From NCBI GenBank assembly GCA_947311455.1, contig CAMZKY010000023.1, positions 1 to 5,194 of the forward strand: 5,194 nucleotides of DNA, in the 5' to 3' direction. The position numbers and the translations under genes were made by a program. The notes under the pieces were generated by a model. The model was given only the letters and a program-made list of their open reading frames with translations. It did no database searches and had not been told where the DNA came from. The number at the start of each line of letters is the position of its first letter. Within the stretch, counting starts at the first letter, position 1. Below are positions 1-4,950 of the stretch, in pieces. This stretch comes from an uncultured Marinosulfonomonas sp. GTDB lineage: Bacteria; Pseudomonadota; Alphaproteobacteria; Rhodobacterales; Rhodobacteraceae.

Positions 1-77
1 CGTCCGAGTTCTGTCATTTTGTTGGGAATGGTGGCGCTGATATTGACCTCTGTCAAAATAAAGTGCGCACCAATCAT
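1..77 (-). CDS. Possible N-terminal fragment of an unrecognised protein, cut by the left edge
   Basis: Read on the minus strand, an ATG at 77-75 opens a frame that stays open for 25 codons to the window edge. The peptide begins MIGAHFILTEVNISATIPNK and has a protein-like composition. An in-frame TGA lies immediately before the ATG, so the frame cannot start further upstream. No convincing Shine-Dalgarno sequence precedes it. I do not recognise the family. The plus strand is also open over 1-123, but its translation is less protein-like. If real, this gene is divergent from tRNA-Phe, and the inverted repeat at 96-120 lies just upstream of its start. Confidence is low because only 25 residues are visible. 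Confidence 0.3.
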   Translation of the reverse strand, partial: MIGAHFILTEVNISATIPNKMTELG

Positions 78-95
78 TCAAAGCAAGCTTGAAGC

Positions 96-120
96 GAGAC
101 AATGGCATATTGATTGTCTC
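96..120. repeat. 8-bp inverted repeat, possible operator
   Basis: Two perfect 8-bp arms, GAGACAAT (96-103) and ATTGTCTC (113-120), flank a 9-bp spacer. The arm centres are about 17 bp apart, which would suit a dimeric DNA-binding protein. A TATAAT hexamer (122-127) abuts the right arm on the plus strand, but I find no good -35 at the proper distance. The repeat lies 19 bp upstream of the putative minus-strand start at 77. There is no T-run on either side, so it is not an intrinsic terminator. The operator role is inference. Confidence 0.45.
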
Positions 121-168
121 ATATAATTCCAAAGTTTGCCTATTTAGTATTTTTTTGCCAATACCCAC

Positions 169-197
169 TAGACACCACCTCGCCACCCGTCTACATA
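169..197 (+). promoter_or_regulatory. Candidate sigma70-type promoter for tRNA-Phe
   Basis: TAGACA (169-174, five of six matches to TTGACA) is followed after 17 bp by TACATA (192-197, a weak -10). The overlapping CATAAC is an alternative -10 with a 19-bp spacer. Transcription would start near 204, about 25 nt before the mature tRNA 5' end. Position and -35 support it; the -10 is poor. Confidence 0.35.
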
Positions 198-230
198 ACC
201 GCGACCCGAACGTGAAAATCGTTTACTCGT

Positions 231-305
231 GCCCGAGTAGCTCAGGGGTAGAGCAGTGGACTGAAAATCCTCGTGTCGGTGGTTCAAATCCGCCCTCGGG
301 CACCA
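231..305 (+). tRNA. tRNA-Phe (anticodon GAA)
   Basis: The 75-nt sequence folds into a full cloverleaf. The acceptor stem GCCCGAG (231-237) pairs perfectly with CTCGGGC (295-301). The D stem is GCTC/GAGC with a 7-nt loop. The anticodon loop is CTGAAAA (261-267) with GAA at 263-265. The T arm is GGTGG/CCGCC around TTCAAAT. The discriminator is A302 and CCA is encoded at 303-305. The tRNA reads the Phe codons UUC and UUU in translation. The anticodon stem (GTGGA/TCCTC) has one T-T mismatch at its second pair (positions 28-42 in tRNA numbering). No clear intrinsic terminator follows. The gene is convergent with tRNA-Arg, 184 bp away. Confidence 0.98.
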
Positions 306-449
306 TTTATCAAGCAACTACACTAACTTAGATGATACCTACATGCGTCTGTTGCGCACTAGAATCCTGACACACAGTTACACATTTTTGACGGATGGAT
401 GACCCAACAACTGTGCAAGTGATTTTGGACAACAATCGACAAAATGGCC

Positions 450-484
450 TGTCATAAATTCGGCATCGCACCGTTTTTATGACA
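450..484. repeat. Imperfect hairpin in the tRNA-tRNA spacer
   Basis: The arms TGTCATAAA (450-458) and TTTATGACA (476-484) are perfect 9-bp complements. Inside them a 2x2 T/T internal loop leads to a second short stem, CGG (461-463) with CCG (471-473), closing a 7-nt loop. The hairpin ends 5 bp from the encoded CCA of tRNA-Arg and lies downstream of both convergent tRNA genes. It could act as a two-way transcript end or processing structure. It lacks a GC-rich stem with a trailing T-run on either strand, so it is not a textbook terminator. The rest of the 306-489 spacer shows no gene. It holds only weak repeats: a 7-bp pair, CACAGTT 373-379 and AACTGTG 409-415, and a 6-bp ATTTTG/CAAAAT pair just before the hairpin. 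Confidence 0.5.
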
Positions 485-489
485 TTATT

Positions 490-566
490 TGGCGACCCCG
501 ACTGGATTCGAACCAGTAACCTGCCCCTTAGGAGGGGGCTGCTCTATCCAGTTGAGCCACGGGGCC
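490..566 (-). tRNA. tRNA-Arg (anticodon CCT)
   Basis: Read on the minus strand, this 77-nt gene folds into a standard cloverleaf. The acceptor stem is GGCCCCG with CGGGGTC (one G-T wobble). The D stem is GCTC/GAGC with a 9-nt loop. The anticodon stem is GCCCC/GGGGC around loop CTCCTAA. The T stem is ACTGG/CCAGT around TTCGAAT. The discriminator is G and CCA is encoded at 492-490. The anticodon CCT occupies 532-530 and reads the Arg codon AGG. The gene is divergent from rsmJ, with 100 bp between them. tRNA genes often serve as integration sites, but no integrase or direct repeat of the tRNA 3' end is visible here. Confidence 0.97.
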
Positions 567-588
567 TGAGATGGTGGTCAGGCTTTAG

Positions 589-617
589 TCTTTAACTTGG
601 TTGTAAATCGCAATCAA
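589..617 (-). promoter_or_regulatory. Candidate promoter for tRNA-Arg
   Basis: On the minus strand, TTGATT (617-612, four of six matches to the -35 consensus) is followed after 17 bp by TAAAGA (594-589, a weak -10). Transcription would begin near 582, giving a leader of about 15 nt before the tRNA 5' end at 566. The spacing and position fit; the hexamers are only moderate. I found no equally good promoter for rsmJ in this 100-bp gap. Confidence 0.3.
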
Positions 618-666
618 CCGAGATTGTTTCGTTTCCCTAATTCTCGGATCGTGCTATCGCCTGATT

Positions 667-1287
667 ATGTCCGGAAAAACCCATTCATTATCTATCGATT
701 TCACAAGCGGCGCGATTGCCCATCGTTTGAAATATGGCGGCGGGCGCGGGCAGGCTTTGCCCCGCGCGATTGGAATGAAATCCGGGCACATACCAAATGT
801 TGTTGACGCAACGGCAGGCCTTGGACGGGATGCGTTTTTGATGGCATCTTTGGGGGCAAACGTAACGTTGATTGAACGGTCGAAGCATATGTTCGAATTG
901 CTTGAAACCGGCATTGAACAGGCGCGTGTTCATGGGGGTGAAATCGGAGATATCGCCCAGCGGATGACCTTGTTGTTTGGGGATGCAAAGGCGCTGCTGC
1001 CAAGCCTAGCGCCGGACGTAATCTTGATTGACCCGATGCATCCTGAACGCAAAAAATCGGCGCTGGTAAAAAAGGAAATGCGCCTGATCCGCGATATTGT
1101 CGGGGTTGACGGGGATGCGCCGGAATTGATGCGTGTCGCCTTGGCTAGCGCGCAAAAACGTGTGGTTTTGAAATGGCCTCAAAAGGCTGACCCGATGGCG
1201 GGCCTCCCTGCCCCGTCGCATCAGATCACCGGAAAATCCACGCGCTATGATGTGTTCATGGTGCACCCAATAACGGAATCCTCCTGA
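667..1287 (+). CDS. rsmJ: 16S rRNA (guanine(1516)-N(2))-methyltransferase RsmJ, short form
   Basis: A class I SAM-dependent methyltransferase of the RsmJ (YhiQ) family. RsmJ methylates N2 of G1516 in 16S rRNA, acting on the small ribosomal subunit in the cytoplasm. Family hallmarks are in order: DFTSGAIAHR and KYGGGRG at residues 11-28, the SAM-binding motif I DATAGLGRDAF at 47-57, an acidic strand end at Glu70, the DPMHP catalytic-type motif at 122-126 (DPMFP in E. coli), and SALVKKEMR at 131-139. A VVLKWP strand follows near 166-171. The protein has 206 residues; E. coli RsmJ has about 250. The missing part is the N-terminal region before the conserved core. The upstream frame is open from 607 but has no ATG, GTG or TTG before 667, so ATG 667 is the only reasonable start. 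No clear Shine-Dalgarno precedes it. Function is assigned from homology. Confidence 0.93.
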   Translation: MSGKTHSLSIDFTSGAIAHRLKYGGGRGQALPRAIGMKSGHIPNVVDATAGLGRDAFLMASLGANVTLIERSKHMFELLETGIEQARVHGGEIGDIAQRMTLLFGDAKALLPSLAPDVILIDPMHPERKKSALVKKEMRLIRDIVGVDGDAPELMRVALASAQKRVVLKWPQKADPMAGLPAPSHQITGKSTRYDVFMVHPITESS

Positions 1288-1313
1288 CAGGTTTAGGCCC
1301 AATTCCCTATTAT
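1284..1313 (+). promoter_or_regulatory. Candidate promoter for the EVE-domain gene
   Basis: CTGACA (1284-1289, five of six) and TATTAT (1308-1313, five of six) are separated by 18 bp. The -35 overlaps the rsmJ stop codon, so the EVE gene could be transcribed on its own. Transcription would start near 1320, about 20 nt before the start codon. The gene could also be read from rsmJ, since no terminator lies between them. Confidence 0.4.
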
Positions 1314-1341
1314 ATTCCGAGCAAATAGAAGGAATGCAAGA

Positions 1342-1767
1342 ATGAAAAACTGGATCGCGGTGGCAAGTGCCGAGCATGTGCGCCTTGGGCGGGCGCAGGG
1401 GTTTATGCAGGTGAACCACGGTAAACTTGCCCCCCTGAAACGCATTCATCCAGGCGACCATGTGGTGTATTATTCGCCCACTGTTGTGATGCGCCAGCCG
1501 GATGGATTGCAAAGCTTTACCGCGATCGGAACGGTGAAACCGATCGAGCCCTATCAGGCCTCGATGCATGGCGGCAAATTCCTTCCTTATCGGCGGGATG
1601 TGGATTGGTGTGAGGCGCAGGAAACCGGAATTCGCCCGCTGTTGGATCATCTGGAATTCACCCGTGGCAAAACCAACTGGGGTTATCAAATGCGGTTTGG
1701 TTTGTTTGAAATAACCGCCGCTGATATGGATGTGATTGCACAGGCTATGAACGTGGTTTTCACATAG
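1342..1767 (+). CDS. EVE domain-containing protein (UPF0310 family)
   Basis: A single-domain 141-residue EVE protein of the PUA-like fold, cytoplasmic, with no signal peptide or membrane segment. Recognisable family stretches are NWIAVAS at residues 3-9, GFMQVNHGKLAPLKR at 20-34, GDHVVYYSP at 38-46, the GTV strand at 63-65, and the C-terminal NWGYQMRFGLFEI at 112-124. EVE domains are thought to bind modified nucleic-acid bases through an aromatic pocket. The Trp and Tyr residues W4, Y43, Y44, W89, W113 and Y115 are candidates, but no residue role is proven here. The exact cellular role of stand-alone UPF0310 proteins is unknown. AGAAGGA (1327-1333) is a good ribosome binding site about 8 nt before ATG. 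The gene lies 54 bp after rsmJ and ends 8 bp before a strong terminator. Length is full for the family. Confidence 0.93.
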   Translation: MKNWIAVASAEHVRLGRAQGFMQVNHGKLAPLKRIHPGDHVVYYSPTVVMRQPDGLQSFTAIGTVKPIEPYQASMHGGKFLPYRRDVDWCEAQETGIRPLLDHLEFTRGKTNWGYQMRFGLFEITAADMDVIAQAMNVVFT

Positions 1768-1775
1768 CACCGATG

Positions 1776-1810
1776 CAAAAAGCCCCGACAAACATGGTCG
1801 GGGCTTTTTG
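1776..1810. terminator. Bidirectional intrinsic terminator
   Basis: AAAAAGCCCCGAC (1777-1789) and GTCGGGGCTTTTT (1797-1809) are perfect 13-bp complements around the 7-nt loop AAACATG. A further C-G pair (1776, 1810) closes the base. The GC-rich core ends in a T-run on both strands, so it can terminate the EVE gene (plus) and trcR (minus, stop at 1831), which converge here. Confidence 0.93.
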
Positions 1811-1830
1811 AAAATCATGTCACGGCGTGA

Positions 1831-2565
1831 TTATTTATCGTCATCGTCTTTGCTATCGGGCAAGTTAAAGAAGCTGTCCGCATCAATAATTGGTTGTTCC
1901 TCTTCTTTGGGTTCAGCCGATAAAGTGAAGGTTTCAAGCCCTTCCATCGAGGCTGGAATTTTTGTTTCATCAGCCGCCAAAGATTGCTCTGTGGAAACCA
2001 GTTTGCGGCGCTCGTCATCTGTCATGCCACCGCCCTCTTTGGCCATGCGCGCATTGGCTTTTTGCACGGCCGTGTCCAGCTCGGTTTGCTTACACAGGCC
2101 AAGGGCAACAGGATCAATCGGCTGAATATTGTTTATATTCCAATGGGTTCTTTCACGCAGCGCCTGAATTGTGGGTTTGGTTGTGCCCACCAGTTTGCTG
2201 ATTTGGCTATCGGCCAATTCGGGGTGAAATTTCACCAGCCACAAGATTGACGCGGGCCGATCCTGACGTTTTGAAAGCGGCGTATAACGCGGGCCACGGC
2301 GTTTTTCTTCGCCCACGGCAGCGGCGTAGAATTTCAATTTCAACTTGTGTTTTGGATCATCTTCGCCGGCTTTTATTTCATCGCGGGTTAGCTGATTATT
2401 CGAGATCGGGTCAAACCCTTTTACGCCCGTAGCGACGTCGCCGTCGGCGATGCCTTGCACTTCTAATTCGTGCAATCCGCAAAAATCCGCGACCTGTTTA
2501 AACGTCAGGGTCGTGTTGTCTACCAACCATACTGCGGTTGCTTTTGCCATAATCGGTTTGCCCAT
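1831..2565 (-). CDS. trcR: Cell cycle transcriptional regulator TrcR (DUF1013 family)
   Basis: A full-length 244-residue member of the DUF1013 family, named TrcR in current annotation and typical of Alphaproteobacteria. The conserved N-terminus KATAVWLVDNTTLTF (residues 8-22) leads into a helix-turn-helix-like segment at about 20-39. The GFDPISNNQLTRDEI block is at 50-64. RRGPRYTPLSKRQDRP at 89-104 and a second HTH-like segment at about 117-139 precede a charged, probably flexible tail. The tail ends in DDDDK. Two starts are possible, Met1 and Met6. Met1 is chosen because AGGAGA sits 5 nt before it and homologues begin with a short M..P.MPKATAVW-type leader. The protein is probably a cytoplasmic DNA-binding regulator; its targets cannot be read from this window. 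The gene is divergent from the RNase gene (135-bp gap) and ends at the shared terminator. No convincing promoter was found. Confidence 0.94.
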   Translation of the reverse strand: MGKPIMAKATAVWLVDNTTLTFKQVADFCGLHELEVQGIADGDVATGVKGFDPISNNQLTRDEIKAGEDDPKHKLKLKFYAAAVGEEKRRGPRYTPLSKRQDRPASILWLVKFHPELADSQISKLVGTTKPTIQALRERTHWNINNIQPIDPVALGLCKQTELDTAVQKANARMAKEGGGMTDDERRKLVSTEQSLAADETKIPASMEGLETFTLSAEPKEEEQPIIDADSFFNLPDSKDDDDK

Positions 2566-2570
2566 GAAAC

Positions 2571-2576
2571 TCTCCT
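2571..2576 (-). promoter_or_regulatory. Ribosome binding site that sets the trcR start
   Basis: On the minus strand AGGAGA (2576-2571) lies 5 nt before the ATG at 2565. The internal ATG five codons later (Met6) has no comparable site, so the longer start is preferred. Confidence 0.8.
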
Positions 2577-2645
2577 ACATCAGCCGTTCAAACATATCTT
2601 TCCTATGCCCCCGAAAGGGCGACCCGATCTTTGGGCCAGTTCACA

Positions 2646-2673
2646 TTGTCAGGGAACGTAATCGCTATATAAG
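2646..2673 (+). promoter_or_regulatory. Promoter of the RNase T2 gene
   Basis: TTGTCA (2646-2651, five of six) and TATAAG (2668-2673, five of six) are separated by 16 bp. The expected transcription start near 2680 leaves a leader of about 20 nt with the ribosome binding site. This is the best sigma70-type match in the window. Confidence 0.6.
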
Positions 2674-2700
2674 GGGAATAACCCAAAGAGGAAAGAGAAA

Positions 2701-3342
2701 ATGCAAAAACTGTTTCTGGCGTTGTGTGCCAGCCTTTTCATTGCCCAAACCGCCAGTGCCGAAGGCGAGCGCGCGGGGGATTTTGACTATTACGTTATGT
2801 CCCTGTCATGGTCGCCGAACTGGTGCGCCAATGATGGCGATGCACGGGGTGCAGACCAGTGCGATCCCAGGCATGATTACGGTTGGATCCTGCACGGGCT
2901 TTGGCCACAAAATGAAACAGGATTTCCAAGTTATTGCAATAGCTTAGCGCGAAATCCGTCGCGCGGCGAAACCAAGGCCATGACCGATATTATGGCATCA
3001 GGCGGGTTGGCGTGGCACCAATGGAAAAAGCACGGGCGCTGTTCGGGTTTGTCGTCGCGGGAATATTTTGAAACCGCACGCCGCGCCTATGATGCCATCA
3101 CGCGCCCAGCGGTATTTCGCAAGGTTACCAAGACTTTGAAGTTACCCGCCAAAGTGATTGAGGATGCGTTTCTAAAGGCCAACCCGAATCTGCGCGCCAA
3201 CATGATCACCATCACCTGCAAAAACAACCGCATCCAGGAGGCGCGGATCTGTTTGACCAAGGATTTGAAGCCGCGCAAATGCGGGCGGGATGCTATCAGG
3301 GATTGCACGATTTCGGATGCGCTATTTGATCCCGTTCGATAG
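2701..3342 (+). CDS. Secreted ribonuclease T2 family protein
   Basis: RNase T2 enzymes cleave single-stranded RNA through a 2',3'-cyclic phosphate intermediate, with little base specificity. Residues 1-20 form a Sec signal peptide with cleavage likely after TASA, so the protein should act in the periplasm or outside the cell. The FDYYVMSLSWSP strand (28-39) is typical of the family. The first active-site motif is WILHGLWPQ (62-70) with catalytic His65. The second is HQWKKHGRC (106-114) with Lys110 and His111. The residue usually given as catalytic Glu in HEW is Gln107 here. Eight cysteines remain in the mature chain (42, 54, 79, 114, 173, 184, 194, 202), enough for four disulfides. The 213-residue length is normal for the family. 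GAGG at 2688-2691 is a good ribosome binding site 9 nt before ATG. The gene looks monocistronic. Likely roles are RNA scavenging or turnover; this is inference. Confidence 0.95.
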   Translation: MQKLFLALCASLFIAQTASAEGERAGDFDYYVMSLSWSPNWCANDGDARGADQCDPRHDYGWILHGLWPQNETGFPSYCNSLARNPSRGETKAMTDIMASGGLAWHQWKKHGRCSGLSSREYFETARRAYDAITRPAVFRKVTKTLKLPAKVIEDAFLKANPNLRANMITITCKNNRIQEARICLTKDLKPRKCGRDAIRDCTISDALFDPVR

Positions 3343-3386
3343 ATCCCCGATCAATAGTTAACGCCGGTTTTTCGGCAAATTTACTT

Positions 3387-3440
3387 GTATGGCAAGTGTA
3401 TGGCAAGTGTATGGCAAGCGTATGGCAATGCGTATGGCAC
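3387..3440 (+). repeat. Five tandem copies of an 11-bp unit (GTATGGCAAGT)
   Basis: The copies start at 3387, 3398, 3409, 3420 and 3432. The first two are identical GTATGGCAAGT. The third differs only in its last base. The fourth is GTATGGCAATGC (12 bp), and the fifth is GTATGGCAC. The core GTATGGCA is invariant in all five, with spacing 11, 11, 11 and 12 bp, close to one helical turn. The array lies 44 bp after the RNase T2 gene and 184 bp before the MscS gene. It could be a protein-binding array or a simple slippage product; nothing else here settles which. A weak 4-bp hairpin (GCCG 3363-3366 with CGGC 3373-3376) just before it is the only terminator-like structure after the RNase gene. Confidence 0.92.
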
Positions 3441-3530
3441 ATATTCGGGTTAACCAACCAAAACGAGCGGCGGCACCCGATGCCGACAGGTCTGCGACAA
3501 ATGGGCTTGTTCGGCGTTATATTTTTATTT

Positions 3531-3569
3531 TATACGGTTTTTCAATTATGCTGTAAAAACCGTATACGG
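3531..3569. repeat. Long inverted repeat and 10-bp palindrome before the MscS gene
   Basis: TATACGGTTTTT (3531-3542) and AAAAACCGTATA (3555-3566) are perfect 12-bp complements around a 12-nt loop. The right arm runs into a perfect 10-bp palindrome, CCGTATACGG (3560-3569), giving three TATACGG half-sites in all. A weak promoter-like pair, TTGTTC (3507-3512) and TATACG (3531-3536), spaced 18 bp, would place the -10 inside the left arm. No T-run follows the stem, so a simple terminator is unlikely. An operator or a 5' leader structure controlling the downstream channel gene, whose start is 55 bp away, is the favoured reading, by inference. Confidence 0.75.
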
Positions 3570-3624
3570 CAGCACGATAAACAACACCGTAATTTTACTC
3601 GATTGAAAATTAGGAAAAACCGCA

Positions 3625-4950
3625 ATGGATGAATACCCCGCATTTGTGCAACAAGGTCTGGATTACGCCCTACAAGGGTGGGGATTTGCCAAGGGGTGGC
3701 TTCTTAGCCCTGCCGCGTGGTCGCAATTCGGGCTGTTAGTGGCGGCCTTTTTTATCGCGCTTTATGTCAGCCGGAAAATTTCACCGGCGTTAAAGCGGGT
3801 GATTACCCCACCCGCAGAGCAAAATTCAATCTTTGCAACGATACGTCGGTTTGTTCTGATATTTCTGCCGCTTATTTTGCCTGTTCTGGCCTATGCGTTG
3901 ACGGGCATCGGCGAACAGGTGACGCGATCAATCTTTGGATCGGGGGCGGTGATTGCCTTTGGGAAACGGGTGTTCCTGTTTTTAGCTGCGCGCGCATTGG
4001 TGCGCGATATCGTAACAGATTCTTTCCTGAAAATGGTCGGCAAATTTATCCTGATTCCGGCAATGGCGCTGTATGCGCTAGGCGCGCTGGATGTGATTAT
4101 CGAACAGTTGAATAACACGATTATCGCCCTTGGGAATATTTCGTTTTCGGTGATGGCACTGGTGCGCGGGATCATTGCCGGCAGCCTGCTCTTTTGGTTG
4201 GGCCGCTGGTCAAATGATCAAAGCGCCTCATTTATCACCAAGCAAGACGAGATGCGCCCGGCAACGCGTCAGCTGGCGGTAAAGGCCGCAGAGATTGCGA
4301 TTTTTGGCGTTGCGTTTCTGTTATTGATGAGCATCATGGGCATCAACCTAAGCTCGCTTGCGGTGTTGGGCGGGGCAATCGGTGTTGGCCTTGGCTTTGG
4401 GCTGCAAAAAATTGCGTCGAACTTTATTTCAGGGGTAATCCTGCTGCTGGAAGGGCAAGCCACAGTTGGCGATTACGTGGAGCTGGACGGCGGCGAAGCA
4501 GGCACCATTGTTAAAATGATGGCCCGCGCGGCGATTTTGGAAACCTATGACGGACGCTGGATTGTTGTGCCGAATGAGGATTTCATCACCACGCGGGTGG
4601 TGAATTATTCCGACAGCGGATCGGCCAACCGCTATGAGGCCCCGTTCAGCGTTTCCTATAACACCGACATCAATCTGGTGCCGGATATTGTCGAGGCGGC
4701 CGTTTCCAAACATCCCGAAGTGTTAACCAAACCGTTCCCCGCTGATTGCGAACTGCGTGGATTTGGGGATAGTGGCGTGGATTTCGCCGTGGAATTCTGG
4801 GTGAATGGTATTGATGACGGAAAGAATAAATTCACCTCGGATGTGCTGTTTTTGATCTGGAACGCATTAAAAGAAAACGGCATAGAGATCCCGTATCCGC
4901 AACGGGTTGTCGAAATCAAAGGCGGTTTTCCAATGCCCAAATCAGAATGA
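3625..4950 (+). CDS. MscS-family mechanosensitive ion channel
   Basis: A 441-residue inner-membrane channel of the small-conductance mechanosensitive (MscS) family. Such channels open when membrane tension rises and release solutes during hypo-osmotic shock. Hydrophobic segments lie at about 33-49, 76-93, 108-126, 141-158, 172-193 and 221-239, followed by the pore-lining TM3-like helix at 243-275. That helix has the Gly/Ala-rich pattern LGGAIGVGLGFGLQKIASNF (248-267) typical of MscS. The beta domain follows, with GDYVEL at 282-287 and the WIVVPNEDF stretch at 312-320, then the C-terminal alpha/beta domain. E. coli MscS has 286 residues and three membrane helices, so this is a longer form with extra N-terminal helices. 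AGGA (3612-3615) lies 9 nt before ATG 3625. The stop overlaps the next gene by 4 bp (ATGA), so the two are probably co-transcribed and translationally coupled. Confidence 0.95.
   Translation: MDEYPAFVQQGLDYALQGWGFAKGWLLSPAAWSQFGLLVAAFFIALYVSRKISPALKRVITPPAEQNSIFATIRRFVLIFLPLILPVLAYALTGIGEQVTRSIFGSGAVIAFGKRVFLFLAARALVRDIVTDSFLKMVGKFILIPAMALYALGALDVIIEQLNNTIIALGNISFSVMALVRGIIAGSLLFWLGRWSNDQSASFITKQDEMRPATRQLAVKAAEIAIFGVAFLLLMSIMGINLSSLAVLGGAIGVGLGFGLQKIASNFISGVILLLEGQATVGDYVELDGGEAGTIVKMMARAAILETYDGRWIVVPNEDFITTRVVNYSDSGSANRYEAPFSVSYNTDINLVPDIVEAAVSKHPEVLTKPFPADCELRGFGDSGVDFAVEFWVNGIDDGKNKFTSDVLFLIWNALKENGIEIPYPQRVVEIKGGFPMPKSE

Noticed and set aside
1..126. Plus-strand frame open from the left edge to TAA at 124-126
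   Set aside because: Short and hydrophobic with an unlikely composition at its end. The opposite-strand frame looks more like protein, though neither is certain.
89..331. 80-codon plus-strand frame
   Set aside because: It runs through the whole tRNA-Phe gene and its product is not protein-like.
1006..1818. 270-codon open frame on the minus strand
   Set aside because: It lies antisense to rsmJ and the EVE gene, both of which carry clear family motifs, and it runs through the terminator. Its translation resembles no family I know.
1831..1850. DDDDK tail of TrcR as an engineered protease tag
   Set aside because: It continues an acidic low-complexity tail in a natural gene context, so chance resemblance is the simple explanation.
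2551..2565. Met6 as the trcR start
   Set aside because: The AGGAGA site is placed for Met1, and the family usually has the short leader.
2624..2652. Promoter for trcR on the minus strand (CTGACA at 2652-2647)
   Set aside because: No acceptable -10 hexamer occurs 16-18 bp downstream.
3387..3440. CRISPR array
   Set aside because: The units are 11 bp and directly abut with no spacers, and no cas gene is present.
3396..3632. GTG-started 78-codon frame
   Set aside because: Its first residues are the translated 11-bp repeat. Only the 3480 start within the same frame deserves mention.
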